Shown piece by piece: positions 34,583 through 43,714 of a stretch of 64,000 bases of DNA. The position numbers and the translations under genes were made by a program. The notes under the pieces were generated by a model. The model had not been told where the DNA came from and made no database searches. It was given only the letters and a program-made list of their open reading frames with translations. Location: assembly GCF_030758345.1 (NCBI RefSeq), contig NZ_JAVAMO010000007.1, forward strand, positions 1 through 64,000. Direction: 5' to 3'. Origin of the DNA: Ruegeria discodermiae. Lineage in GTDB: Bacteria; Pseudomonadota; Alphaproteobacteria; Rhodobacterales; Rhodobacteraceae. Positions within the stretch are counted from its first letter, which is position 1, and every line of letters begins with the position of its first letter.

Positions 34583-34837
34583 AAGGCAAGGTTAACGCTC
34601 CGGTGATGCTGCGGAAAGTGGCAAAAATCAGGTCAAGGGACTGCATCGATTGCATTTCTGTGGCCCCTGGTAATTTCTGCCGCCGCCTGAACGCGCGCAA
34701 TCCTCAGCAACTCCTCACACCACCATCAAGCAGAGGATGCGCTTTTGACGCGAGGATCGAAGCATGCGCGAACCGACCGGCCGCGCGGCCGGTGTGACAG
34801 TTCCGCCAGGACTCAGATCGTTGCAAAGGACATTGCC

Positions 34838-35713
34838 ATGCCATCACCCACCCCACAAAGCCCTCTGGGCGAACATGAAGCGCCTGTAGCGCAGACGCAC
34901 CAGCGCCCCTCTCCACTCTGCGATGCCGAACCTTCGCGGAGCCACCCGGTCTTGGCCCTTCATAGTTCCGGATCGGGCGCAAAGCAGTGGCGCTATCTGC
35001 AAGACGCCCTTGGGCAGAGGCGTAACATCTTGTTCCCACAACTTGCCGAAACCGAGATGGTCGCGCGGGGTTGGACAATGGAAGACTACCGGCTGGAAAT
35101 CGAAGCCGAACCGTTGGTCAAACACCTGCACCGCCTCGGGCGTCCGGCACATCTGATTGGCCACTCTTTTGGGGGTGGCGTTGCATTGCATATCGCACAG
35201 AGACACCCGGAACATGTTGCGTCCCTGTGCCTCTATGAACCGACGGCTTTTCATGTTCTGCGCCCGGGCAAGGCCGCCGACCGCAGCTTGTTTCAGGATC
35301 TCGAGATCCTCGGAATTTCTGTACAGGACGCCGTTGACAGAGGGTTGCCAGAATTTGGCGCGCAGTTGGTAACTGAGTTCTGGGGCGGCCTTGGCGCGTG
35401 GGAGGCGCTTTCGCCCCAGCGTCGCGAAGCATTGGCAAAATGGGCCCCCAAAGCGCCTTTGGACTGCGGCGCGCTGCTTTATGAAGAGCGCCGGATACCT
35501 GTGCCCGAGGACATCCCCTTTACCCTGATTTACGGGGCCGAAACCCATATGCACACACGCCGGATTGTCGAAGTGCTAGCCGGCGAAACAAAGCAGGCCC
35601 GCGTTGTGGTTCATTCAGGGGCGAACCATTTTGGGCCGATCCTGTGTCGCGAACAGACTGCCCAGTTGATAGGGCACCATATCGAACGTGCCGAACACAG
35701 AACAACCGCATGA
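34838..35713 (+). CDS. Alpha/beta hydrolase
   Basis: 291 residues from ATG 34838 (AAAGGA upstream). The fold is clear: LALHSSGSGAKQWRYLQDAL gives the oxyanion region, the nucleophile elbow is GHSFGGGVALHIA, and SGANHFGP holds the catalytic histidine near the end. There is no signal peptide. The closest type is the epoxide hydrolase/ester hydrolase group; the substrate is unknown. The gene is divergent from a winged-helix/TPR regulator and ends in a strong terminator. Confidence 0.85.
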   Translation: MPSPTPQSPLGEHEAPVAQTHQRPSPLCDAEPSRSHPVLALHSSGSGAKQWRYLQDALGQRRNILFPQLAETEMVARGWTMEDYRLEIEAEPLVKHLHRLGRPAHLIGHSFGGGVALHIAQRHPEHVASLCLYEPTAFHVLRPGKAADRSLFQDLEILGISVQDAVDRGLPEFGAQLVTEFWGGLGAWEALSPQRREALAKWAPKAPLDCGALLYEERRIPVPEDIPFTLIYGAETHMHTRRIVEVLAGETKQARVVVHSGANHFGPILCREQTAQLIGHHIERAEHRTTA

Positions 35714-35805
35714 TTGAGCCGCTCCAGCTCTTTTCAGCGCGACGGCCAATACCCTGAGGCGGGTCGCCAGCGACGATCAAACGGCTTTGACACCCTCTAT
35801 CCCCG

Positions 35806-35841
35806 AAACCCGTGCCGGTTGGAAAACCGCGCACGGGTTTT
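35806..35841 (+). terminator. Strong terminator after the alpha/beta hydrolase gene
   Basis: A 10-bp perfect stem (AAACCCGTGC / GCACGGGTTT) extended by an inner stem CGGTT-GGAA-AACCG with one bulged base, followed by T. The A-rich left side lets it work in both directions. The rest of the gap 35842-36108 holds no gene. Confidence 0.85.
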
Positions 35842-36108
35842 GCTATTGGACCCATCGCATTGGCAGGGCAGCAAAATCATCCCGACTCTGCTTGCTTAGA
35901 CCAGTAAATCATCGGGTGCATCAATCGCCGCATTCACCCACTTATCGGGGCCGCGTCCGAAACGCTCACACAGCGATCAAGATATCATCAACATACCCTC
36001 CGACAGCCCTCAAGCAGCTGCCTGCTCGCGCGTCTAGATCTGCAATCAGCGCCGGAATGGTCCGGCCAGATCAACTGCCCCGGTGTGGGCGAGACAGGAG
36101 ACAAGACA

Positions 36109-37605
36109 ATGCCCATTCGAAATTATCCTTGGTGGAACTGGGGCGAGACTTTTTATGGAACCAACTCGGAAGATGTTCTTTTTGGAACGTCTTACAATGA
36201 CACCCTCTATGGTTTTGGTGGCGACGATTACCTTTCGGGCGGTACCGGGAACGATACGCTTTCGGGCGGGTTGGGTGACGACACGCTGGTTGGCGGCAGA
36301 GGGAATGACAGGCTCTATGGCGGAGCAGGCGCTGATGAGATGCATGGTGGCATCGGCAGCGACTGGGTCGACTATACCGGGGCGGTGGGCGACGCATATG
36401 GCAACGGCCTTGTCATCAACCTTGCAACCGGTGCAGGTGGTCGCGGCGATGCCGAGGGGGACACATATTTCAGTATCGAGAACGTGGTTGGCTCGTCTTT
36501 GGGCGACAGGATCTACGGCAATGCTGCGAACAACTATCTCTACGGAGCAGACGGGAACGATGTGTTCTTTGGCAGTCTGGGCGCGGACACGCTGGATGGC
36601 GGTGAGGGGGACAAGGATCAGGTCAGCTATTTTGCCTCGACCGCAGGCGTGAATGTGGACCTCTACTCTGGTCTTGGCCATGGCGGTCATGCGGCAGGCG
36701 ACACGCTTTACAACATCGAGAATGTTATGGGGTCGCAATATTCAGACCAGCTATTTGGAGATGACGGAGACAACTACTTCGACTCTTTCGGTGGCAACGA
36801 CCAGCTCCGCGGTTATGGCGGGGACGACCTGCTTTCGGGCGGTGACGGCGCAGACAGCCTTTATGGTGGCGATGGTCTGGATGAACTTTATGCTGGCGAC
36901 GGTGACGATTGGATGGTCGGCGGCGCTGGCGGAGACCACTTCGATGGCGGTCGTGGGTCTGATTGGGTGTCCTACAGGGATGACGGCAATGGCGTTGCAA
37001 CTGCCAATATGACCGGCGTTTCCGTCAATCTGGCCGACGGTATCGGAGGCCGCGGACATGCCTGGGGGGATACGTATCGCGATGTCGAAAACGTCGAGGG
37101 GACTGACAACACGGACTTCATGTTCGGAAATGAGGCCGACAACATCCTCAAAAGCTGGGGCGGGGATGATGTTCTGAAGGGCGGCGATGGTAACGACATG
37201 CTGATTGCGGGTGCCGGGGATGACCGACTGTTCGGAGGCGCGAGTGCTGACAGCATGTATGGCGGCAACGGCAGCGATCACTTTGTGTTCAAAGAGGCCT
37301 CTGAGTCCACTGCCGATACTTTCGACACCATCGTCGATTGGGACCATCAGTGGTCTTGGGGCAAGGGCCGCGAATACGATAAGATTGACCTGTCAGCCAT
37401 TGATGCCAACGATCAGATCGCAGGCAATCAGGCGCTAGAATGGATTGACAAGGCTGCCTTTTCCGAGGTGGGCCAGATCCAGCAACTGCACGGGGGCGCG
37501 ACAACCTGGATCCGCGTGAACCTCGACACTGACTTCACCGATGCCGAGATGGTGATCAAGGTCGATCAAGCCGTCGACTTTCACGATTGGGACTTCATCG
37601 TTTGA
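36109..37605 (+). CDS. RTX-type calcium-binding repeat protein, 498 residues
   Basis: Starts at ATG 36109 behind AGGAG. It has no signal peptide and is built from GGxGxD nonapeptides (GGTGNDTLSGGLGDDTLVGG). These alternate with three copies of a ~60-residue unit of the form DWVxY…VNLxxGxGGRGxAxGDTYxxIENVxGS (near residues 85-145, 175-235 and 285-345), as found in serralysin-like repeat regions. The C-terminus is a beta-rich M10-type cap (DHFVFKEASE, FDTIVDWDH, FHDWDFIV) expected for type I secretion. No protease domain (HExxH) is present. Its function may be adhesion, surface coating or calcium binding. Confidence 0.87.
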   Translation: MPIRNYPWWNWGETFYGTNSEDVLFGTSYNDTLYGFGGDDYLSGGTGNDTLSGGLGDDTLVGGRGNDRLYGGAGADEMHGGIGSDWVDYTGAVGDAYGNGLVINLATGAGGRGDAEGDTYFSIENVVGSSLGDRIYGNAANNYLYGADGNDVFFGSLGADTLDGGEGDKDQVSYFASTAGVNVDLYSGLGHGGHAAGDTLYNIENVMGSQYSDQLFGDDGDNYFDSFGGNDQLRGYGGDDLLSGGDGADSLYGGDGLDELYAGDGDDWMVGGAGGDHFDGGRGSDWVSYRDDGNGVATANMTGVSVNLADGIGGRGHAWGDTYRDVENVEGTDNTDFMFGNEADNILKSWGGDDVLKGGDGNDMLIAGAGDDRLFGGASADSMYGGNGSDHFVFKEASESTADTFDTIVDWDHQWSWGKGREYDKIDLSAIDANDQIAGNQALEWIDKAAFSEVGQIQQLHGGATTWIRVNLDTDFTDAEMVIKVDQAVDFHDWDFIV

Positions 37606-37618
37606 TCCTTTCGTGAGT

Positions 37619-37641
37619 GGGGCTGGCCGCAGGCTAGCCCC
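37619..37641 (+). terminator. Stem-loop after the RTX gene
   Basis: A 10-bp stem with one G-U pair and a GCA loop (GGGGCTGGCC / GGCTAGCCCC), starting 13 bases after the stop codon. There is no T-run, so it may act as a 3' stabiliser. Confidence 0.6.
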
Positions 37642-38371
37642 AAATATGACCAACAATATCAGCGGGTTTTCGACCGGGCGGATAAGATGGCCCGCGCGAC
37701 CTTGGAAAATCTATCTGTGACTCAGCGAGCACAGCGTTCTGGATACCGGTTTCGTCGCCCATGTCGGAGACAAGATGGCAGTGATCTGCCAGCTGGGCAT
37801 CGAAAGCGTTCCAAAGGCCCCACATGCCACCTAGGTCCAATTCTAGGCTCGAGCAACCGACCAACAGTTGGCGTGCCAAGACCCCTCTGGGGCAGGGGTC
37901 ACTTCTCCACCGCCAACGGTGCCACTACAGAAGACATCGTTCGGTAGTACCTCGCAAATCGCATCGCCGAATGTCCGAAAAGCAGCCTGCGAGCTTAGTT
38001 TTGATGATTGTGGGCCGACGGCAGGATTGGGCCGGAGATACTTGCCCAATATCCGCATTGCACTCATGAACCGCTTCAATGCTCACGACACCGCCGAACT
38101 CACTCGTGTGGCATAACATCAGCGGGGAAAGGGGCCTTCACGCTTCACGTGCGAGCTACGCAACCACGCCGCTTTTCCGGGTATTTGTTGGCCGAGGGGT
38201 TGGTCTGCACTGCAAAACTGCATGACGCTTAGGCGGCTATACGGGAAGGCAAAGGCCAGCAACTCTGGCAAATTTGCAGAAGGTCAACATGAAGCGGAGA
38301 TGCCAACACGACAATACCCAATTGCCCAACGGCAAATCATTTTGAAGCAATTCCCACGAAAGGATAAACCA
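37642..38371. other. 730-base stretch without a recognised gene
   Basis: Only short unconvincing frames occur on either strand, and none has a ribosome site plus coding-like composition. I saw no repeats of the window's known families. It may hold the promoter of the small exported protein that follows, or decayed DNA. Confidence 0.4.
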
Positions 38372-38674
38372 TTGAAGAAAATATCAACTGTAAATCGTAG
38401 CATTGTGGCGGCAACTGTTCTGGTGACGCTATTTGCGACAATCCCGGTTTCCGCTCAAAATGCGAAGAACTCCTTGCCGTCCACAAGCCGGTCTTCCGAC
38501 TTTGGTACATCTGGTGGTCACACCCACAAAATACCTGACAAAGTCCAAGTTACTAATCTGGCCAACGGCGAGGTCGGTTGCCACAACCACGATCAGCAGG
38601 TGTCAACTCCAGGAGCTTGCGACTGGCCGGACAATTCATCGGGTGGCGCTGGGTCCAGCGAACCAGTGCAATAG
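38372..38674 (+). CDS. Small exported protein rich in His and Cys
   Basis: 100 residues from a TTG start with AAAGGA before it. A signal peptide is clear (KKISTVNRSIVAATVLVTLF, then ATIPVSAQ). The mature part holds GGHTHKIPDK, GEVGCHNHDQQ and GACDWPDN, that is three His and two Cys grouped so that metal binding or a disulfide is plausible. No family was recognised. An outer-membrane barrel gene follows 150 bases later on the same strand. Confidence 0.55.
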   Translation: MKKISTVNRSIVAATVLVTLFATIPVSAQNAKNSLPSTSRSSDFGTSGGHTHKIPDKVQVTNLANGEVGCHNHDQQVSTPGACDWPDNSSGGAGSSEPVQ

Positions 38675-38825
38675 GACTGTTGTTTCGGCGGAGTGTGGCC
38701 GCTGCACAATCTCAATAATCTTAAACGTAAGTGTTTACTCGGCAGTCGCAGCAGTCTGGCTGCCGAGGCAGGTCAGTTGCGAGACAAAACCTCTATTTAC
38801 GGCCTGACTTAACAAGTTTGATGAT

Positions 38826-39854
38826 ATGACGCTCTGTTCAAGTAATCGTCTATTTGACGGTAGATGGATGGTCGGAAAGTCGCGACTTTGGAAAATTGCG
38901 ACGCTAATGATCACGATGAGTTTTCCCGCTTATGGACAACCGATCAGTGGTGACGACGCAAAACCCAAAATTATCACCTATCGAAGGTTACACATTGCTC
39001 AAAGCCTCTCAGCTCAGCCAGACTTGAGTGGTCTGCTGTCAGCCAAATCGACCGGCTACCTATTTGCGGATATTACAAAAAAGGCAGGCAAATTTGATTT
39101 CGCAGCTGATCGTCAATCAGTGTGGGCACGCCTGCAAGGTAGCTGGTTTGAAAACGAACACCATTTGAGATCTTATTTCTTTGGCGCCGCCGGCGCTCAT
39201 TTCAGCCTGACACCAAACGCAATAGCTGGTGTCATGCTTCAATTCGACCAGATGATCCAGGAGAGTTTCGGGGCTGGGAGCACAGGCAAAGGATATCTGA
39301 TCGGGCCATACTTTGTCGCGAAGCTCCAAGATCAACCGCTTTATTTCGAAGTTCGATACTTGCGAGGCCGAACCGAAACCGACTTCATCGGGTTTGGGAG
39401 TGCGGTCGAGGACATTGTGTCAGAGCAGACATTGGCAACCTTAGAGGTATCAGGCCAATTGATCTTTGATGACTTCACATTGACGCCACATCTGCTCTAT
39501 AGCCATCTCGAGAATTCCCAGCAGCCCTTTGTCGACAACGAAACCGGCAGAATTGCAGAGCAAAGCATGACGGTTACGGGCGTCGTAGCCGGTCTAGACT
39601 ATTCCAAGCACTTGCGGGTTCAGAGTGGAGACCTGGACTTTACGAGTGGGATTTCGGTCAGTTGGTCGGAAACAGTTGCCAGGCGCTTTGGATCAACCCT
39701 GACGGAGGATTTCGGCGGCATGTGGGGAAGGGTCCATATGGGCGCTACCTATACAATAGAGAGCGACTTCAAAGCACGCGCCAGCGTTGCCGGAATCGTT
39801 ACAGATAGCGACCAGAACTGGGGCATAGACTTAGAACTGGAAATGAGGTTCTAA
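38826..39854 (+). CDS. Outer-membrane beta-barrel (autotransporter-barrel-like)
   Basis: 342 residues, or about 328 from an internal ATG at 38868. A signal-like stretch LWKIATLMITMSFPAYGQ is followed by a region resembling the autotransporter beta domain: VWARLQGSWFENEHHLRSYF, alternating amphipathic strands, GLDYSKHLRVQSGDLDFTSG and the terminal LELEMRF. The final phenylalanine is the Bam recognition mark. No passenger domain is present, so it may be a stand-alone barrel that works with a partner such as the small exported protein upstream. Confidence 0.65.
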   Translation: MTLCSSNRLFDGRWMVGKSRLWKIATLMITMSFPAYGQPISGDDAKPKIITYRRLHIAQSLSAQPDLSGLLSAKSTGYLFADITKKAGKFDFAADRQSVWARLQGSWFENEHHLRSYFFGAAGAHFSLTPNAIAGVMLQFDQMIQESFGAGSTGKGYLIGPYFVAKLQDQPLYFEVRYLRGRTETDFIGFGSAVEDIVSEQTLATLEVSGQLIFDDFTLTPHLLYSHLENSQQPFVDNETGRIAEQSMTVTGVVAGLDYSKHLRVQSGDLDFTSGISVSWSETVARRFGSTLTEDFGGMWGRVHMGATYTIESDFKARASVAGIVTDSDQNWGIDLELEMRF

Positions 39855-40012
39855 GGGCATTGTCGTGTCGCACGGATCAGAAATTGGGCGGATTGGCCCC
39901 AAGGCTTCGTGCGGTCGAGTGCCAAGCTGATGAGCATGGACCTTGTGGTCACGCCTTACACGTGAGTTCCGCAACAATGTCTTTCCAGACCGATGCGTGT
40001 CGGTGGTTGATA

Positions 40013-40630
40013 TCAGCGATTTTGTGTGGCCGCTCTTAGGGTCTTGATGAACCAGTGCTGCAACAAAATTATGGTCTTTGCGTCGCAGATTTCACCGCTT
40101 TCGATCATGTTCATTGCATCCGAAAGTGAAACCTGAATTGTTTCGATATCCTCACCTTCCTCATAGGATCCGCCGCCTGATGTTTGCTGATCGCTACTGC
40201 GGTAGGTTCCGGTGAAGAAAGCAAGATATTCAGTGACAGAACCTGGACTCATGTAGACGTCAAACAGGTGGGTCAGTTTGTCGATCAGAAAGCCCGTTTC
40301 TTCTACAAGCTCTTCTCTCATACGCTCTTCGGCGGCCATGCCATCAAGCAAGCCCGCGGGCGCTTCAATGAGCGAGAGCTGACCGCCATTCAGGAATACC
40401 GGAAGCCGAAATTGGCGGGTCAAAAGAACGGTGTCTGTATCCGGATTGTGCAGCAAACACGCTGCCCCGTTGCCACGATCATAGGTCTCACGTGTTTGAC
40501 GTTGCCATTCACCATTGATGCGCTCGATCTCATATTCATGCTTGGTTAGAACGCCCCAGTCATTGGATAAGATGGTGGAAGAAATTGGCCGGAAGGTGTC
40601 CCGGGCTGGTAGTGTCTGTTTGTTCTTCAT
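40013..40630 (-). CDS. NUDIX hydrolase (ADP-ribose/GDP-mannose pyrophosphatase-like)
   Basis: 205 residues. The NUDIX box region reads EAPAGLLDGMAAEERMREEL, then VEETGF. It keeps the glutamates of the helix but has Glu at the usual Arg position of RExxEE. RQFRLPVFLNGGQLSLIEAP and YMSPGSVTEYLAFFTGTY match the NudK/ADP-ribose branch. It cleaves nucleoside-diphosphate sugars in known relatives. Last gene of the PhzF-SnoaL-LysE-NUDIX operon, starting 7 bases after the LysE stop. Confidence 0.85.
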   Translation of the reverse strand: MKNKQTLPARDTFRPISSTILSNDWGVLTKHEYEIERINGEWQRQTRETYDRGNGAACLLHNPDTDTVLLTRQFRLPVFLNGGQLSLIEAPAGLLDGMAAEERMREELVEETGFLIDKLTHLFDVYMSPGSVTEYLAFFTGTYRSSDQQTSGGGSYEEGEDIETIQVSLSDAMNMIESGEICDAKTIILLQHWFIKTLRAATQNR

Positions 40631-40637
40631 TTCAAAA

Positions 40638-41234
40638 TCATACCCAGAGTTGCAAGATGGAAACCGCCAGCAATCCGGCCATTCCCCCGTTGAAGATATG
40701 CCAGTGCCAATCTGCAGAAAGAACGCGGGACACCAATCGTCCTGTCAACGCCCAGAACGTGAGGGACAGAAGTGCCGATAAGGCAAACACAGCGGCCAGC
40801 AAGCCGCCCAAAAGGATTGGATCTGACACCAACTGGGAAAATGAGGAAGCCACGCCAAGGGCCATCGCCCAAGCCTTTGGATTGACGAGCAAAAGCATCG
40901 CCCCATTGATGAAGCTCAGAGGACGTTCGCCGTTTGCATTGATCGTGTTAGGCGCTCCGGAAAATCCAAGTTTTACAGCCAACCAAAGCAGGTAAACGGT
41001 TCCGAGCGCCTTCACAATCAGATTCAAAGCGGGTGCAGCCTGAAGCGTCGTGGCGAGGCCGCTACAAGAAACCGCGACCAATCCCGAGAGTGTGAGAGCA
41101 ATTCCGGTGATAAGCGGGATACTTCTCAGAAGTCCGAACCGGGCACCTGATGCTGTTGCCAAGGTTGTTGCACCGCCGGGCGACCCGGTGGCAATCAACG
41201 CAAATAGGACAAGTGCAAAGAACTGATCGAACAT
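40638..41234 (-). CDS. LysE/RhtB-family amino-acid exporter
   Basis: 198 residues with six hydrophobic segments. The N-terminal TGSPGGATTLATASGARFGL corresponds to the conserved 'PGP' loop of LysE proteins, and LVNPKAWAMALGVASSF is the second hallmark. Exports an amino acid or related metabolite. The operon partner PhzF and the divergent Lrp-type regulator both point to amino-acid metabolites as cargo. Confidence 0.87.
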   Translation of the reverse strand: MFDQFFALVLFALIATGSPGGATTLATASGARFGLLRSIPLITGIALTLSGLVAVSCSGLATTLQAAPALNLIVKALGTVYLLWLAVKLGFSGAPNTINANGERPLSFINGAMLLLVNPKAWAMALGVASSFSQLVSDPILLGGLLAAVFALSALLSLTFWALTGRLVSRVLSADWHWHIFNGGMAGLLAVSILQLWV

Positions 41235-41247
41235 AGGTGGCCCAAAA

Positions 41248-41328
41248 TCACTTTATTGCCGTTCCTTCGATTTCAAACAGATGGTCCAACGCTTTGCGCC
41301 CGTTTCGTAAGGCCAATCTATAGCTCAT
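41248..41328 (-). CDS. Very small ORF (26 residues) before the LysE gene
   Basis: ATG 41328 follows AAGGAAATAGGA, a good ribosome site, and reads MSYRLALRNGRKALDHLFEI, then EGTAIK and a stop 14 bases before the LysE start. It could be a short translated leader that couples LysE expression, or the end of a deleted gene. No known family. Confidence 0.3.
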   Translation of the reverse strand: MSYRLALRNGRKALDHLFEIEGTAIK

Positions 41329-41363
41329 TCCTATTTCCTTTTATCCCGCGGATTTTTGATTGC

Positions 41364-41741
41364 TCAGCTTTCATCAATGATGCTGACAATCTTTCCGTTC
41401 GCGACACGAAAGGCAGCCGCGCCGGAAAGACGCAGTTCTTGGCCGGCCTTCCAGCCATTAGACGTATCCATCGCGACCCTGGCTGTGAAATCAATCTCGA
41501 CCAGCGTCGTATCGGCAACCGAAATGATATGCGTCACCGTTTGTCGGCGGCTTTCAAAAAGCTGCACAGCCAGCTGCGCAAGCTCACGAAATTCCTGCTT
41601 GCCGGTTGTCGACGCTGACACTACGCCCTCTGTGATGTTCTGAAACTCGACACTGTTGCAAAGGCAGGCCAGCATCCCATCAACATCCTTTTGGTTGTAG
41701 GCGTTGATATAGGTCTCAATGACGTTCGGAAGTTTATTCAT
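41364..41741 (-). CDS. SnoaL-like polyketide cyclase/NTF2-fold protein
   Basis: 125 residues. VIETYINAYNQKDVDGMLAC at the start and LVEIDFTARVAMDTSNGWKA with LRLSGAAAFRVANGKIVSII at the end are typical of SnoaL_2 proteins. ATG 41741 overlaps the PhzF stop (ATGA). The role may be a small isomerase, cyclase or ligand binder; its substrate is unknown but presumably related to that of PhzF. Confidence 0.8.
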   Translation of the reverse strand: MNKLPNVIETYINAYNQKDVDGMLACLCNSVEFQNITEGVVSASTTGKQEFRELAQLAVQLFESRRQTVTHIISVADTTLVEIDFTARVAMDTSNGWKAGQELRLSGAAAFRVANGKIVSIIDES

Positions 41742-42577
41742 GTGATTTCACGTGCGCTCCCGGTCACGCGCACCGACGCTCCTTTGGTGTCATCCAGAGA
41801 CACCGTGATAAGCGACGGGCTCCCCATGTCTTCACCCTGGCGAATGGTGAACCTGCCGCCATGCGGCCAAGTGCAATCCCGCAGGTAACCGGCAAATGCA
41901 GCAGCGGCCGCACCTGTCGCGGGGTCTTCGAGCACGCCGCCTGAAGCAAACGCATTGCGAACCACAAATGTCTGATCGCTTTCGATGAACACCAACATGA
42001 CCGTGACCAGATCATGTACACGCATGACATTTCGACCCTTGTCGAGGTCGTAATCCATTCCGGCAAGCGTGTTGCGACTCTTTAGCGGTAGGACAACGTG
42101 ATTGGCGCCTCCATGAATATGGGCTGGTGCCAACCGCGGATCGAGATCATCTGAGGTCAGGCCGAATAACGCCAAAACATCTCTGGCTTCATCATTCGCA
42201 AGCGCACGGCTTCGGGTCGGTGGAGAGAATAAGGTCGCCACCAGTCCCTCCGGTGACTCCGCCGCTTCGACTGAGATATTGGCGTCGTTCAGGACAAGCG
42301 AATAAGTGCCCGGACCGTGCTGCTTTCCCAGTACCGCACCCAAGGCAATGGTTGCGTGCCCACAAAATGGCACTTCGGATTCAGGAGAGAAATAGCGCGC
42401 GCGCCAGGTTTTTCCGATGTCGTCCTGAGCGACAGCGAAGACAGTTTCCGAATAGCCGACCTCAGCAGCGATACGCGCCATATCCTCTCGGGAAGCAGGG
42501 GACTGAAGAAGCACGACACCAGCCGGGTTGCCGCCTTCTGATCCTTGACTGAATGCGGATATCCGCTGAACGTCCAT
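41738..42577 (-). CDS. PhzF-family isomerase/epimerase
   Basis: 279 residues of the PhzF phenazine-biosynthesis/diaminopimelate-epimerase fold. Visible: FSQGSEGGNPAGVVLLQSPA, GYSETVFAVAQ (catalytic Glu region), PFCGHATIALGAVLGKQHGP, and GGVLEDPATGAAAAAFAGYL. The family includes PhzF and many enzymes of unknown substrate. First gene of the operon. Divergent from an Lrp-type regulator. Confidence 0.9.
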   Translation of the reverse strand: MDVQRISAFSQGSEGGNPAGVVLLQSPASREDMARIAAEVGYSETVFAVAQDDIGKTWRARYFSPESEVPFCGHATIALGAVLGKQHGPGTYSLVLNDANISVEAAESPEGLVATLFSPPTRSRALANDEARDVLALFGLTSDDLDPRLAPAHIHGGANHVVLPLKSRNTLAGMDYDLDKGRNVMRVHDLVTVMLVFIESDQTFVVRNAFASGGVLEDPATGAAAAAFAGYLRDCTWPHGGRFTIRQGEDMGSPSLITVSLDDTKGASVRVTGSAREIT

Positions 42578-42701
42578 TGATAGGTCTCCATTTTAATTGA
42601 CCCCGACAATAACGCCAAGCCAACACGCCTGTCCCAGAGATTTCATCAGCGTTTTCTCTTTCTTTCTTTTAATATGGAGGCTGTTTTTGCATTATCCCTT
42701 C

Positions 42702-43157
42702 ATGGCGAAAGAACTTGATCAAATCGACAAAAGAATCATCGAGATACTCGATGCCAATGGCCGAGCAAGTCTCTCAGAGATTGGCAAAGCGGTAGGCTTG
42801 TCCGGCCCTGCAGTCGGTGAGCGATTGCGTGGCTTGCAAGAGCGCGGCCATATCTCGGGCTTTGGCGCACGTATCGACCTGCGCAGTTTGGGGTATACAA
42901 TTCAGGCGCTTATCCGGATCAAACCCAGAAGCGGCCAACTCCACATTGTCGAACGAATGATCGAAGAAGAACCGCGCTTTATGTCTTGTGATCGCGTCAC
43001 TGGCGACGATTGCTATGTTGCGCGGATTGCCCTTCGGGATGTGAGTGAGTTGGATGAAATCGTCCTACCGCTTCATGATCGCGCTGAGACCCATACCTCG
43101 ATTGTGAAGTCTTCGATTTTTGACAGCAGATTGCCGCCGCTCATAAAGGATACGTAA
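42702..43157 (+). CDS. Lrp/AsnC-family regulator
   Basis: 151 residues from ATG 42702; a TTG at 42687 has GGAGG at better spacing and may be the real start. AsnC helix-turn-helix: LDQIDKRIIEILDANGRASL, SEIGKAVGLSGPAVGERLRG, followed by a RAM ligand domain (TIQALIRIKPRSGQLHIVER). Divergent from the PhzF-SnoaL-LysE operon and probably its activator in response to an amino acid. Confidence 0.88.
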   Translation: MAKELDQIDKRIIEILDANGRASLSEIGKAVGLSGPAVGERLRGLQERGHISGFGARIDLRSLGYTIQALIRIKPRSGQLHIVERMIEEEPRFMSCDRVTGDDCYVARIALRDVSELDEIVLPLHDRAETHTSIVKSSIFDSRLPPLIKDT

Positions 43158-43208
43158 ACACCCCTGCATGTCTGCCCAATTTCGCCTATGTTGGCGGGTC
43201 GAAAACAA

Positions 43209-43613
43209 CTAGCAGCTGGTTTGGCAAGCAGTCACTTCAATTTCAACCAGCAGATCCGGCGCAGCAAGTGCGGCAACAACCAATGTCGTAACCGCTGGTG
43301 CCTGATCAGAACTCCACCGTTCCTGGCGAAGATCGCTCAATGGTTTGAGATGTGCGGGATCAGTGACATAGTAGACTACGCGCGCAATATTCGCCCGCGT
43401 CATATCCGCATCGGCCAACAGTGCTTCAACATTGCTCATCGCCTGTCTCGCCTGAGCATCAAAGCCTTGGCACGTGCTCCCATCAGGAGCGACGCCAATT
43501 TGACCTGCTAGAAACAGAATTCTCTCTGGATTCTCGACAAGATTTCCGTGGGCAAAGACACCTTCGTAACGGGGCGGCACGCGCGATACTGTTTCCGGGG
43601 CAAGTCGACGCAA
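43209..43613 (-). CDS. RidA/YjgF-family protein
   Basis: 134 residues from a TTG with GGAG 8 bases before it, which gives the usual RidA opening (RRLAPETVSRVPPRYEGVFA). A longer frame to 43718 is open but lacks a site. RILFLAGQIGVAPDGSTCQG, FDAQARQAMSNVEALLADAD and VVYYVTDPAHL are family marks. The usual imine-deaminase arginine motif near the C-terminus (IEV/CAR) is replaced by IEVTACQTSC, so classical RidA activity is doubtful. Confidence 0.8.
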   Translation of the reverse strand: MRRLAPETVSRVPPRYEGVFAHGNLVENPERILFLAGQIGVAPDGSTCQGFDAQARQAMSNVEALLADADMTRANIARVVYYVTDPAHLKPLSDLRQERWSSDQAPAVTTLVVAALAAPDLLVEIEVTACQTSC

Positions 43614-43714
43614 TTGCTTTTCTCCAGAGGAATGTAGGTGAATGACAGTTTGACCGGAGAAAGTGTTGAAGCTCCAATCAGAAATGGGATGGAGGCATAA
43701 AGCACACTTATTGC

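Noticed and set aside
36046-36738. 230-residue minus-strand frame over the second RTX gene
   Set aside because: Antisense of calcium-repeat coding sequence.
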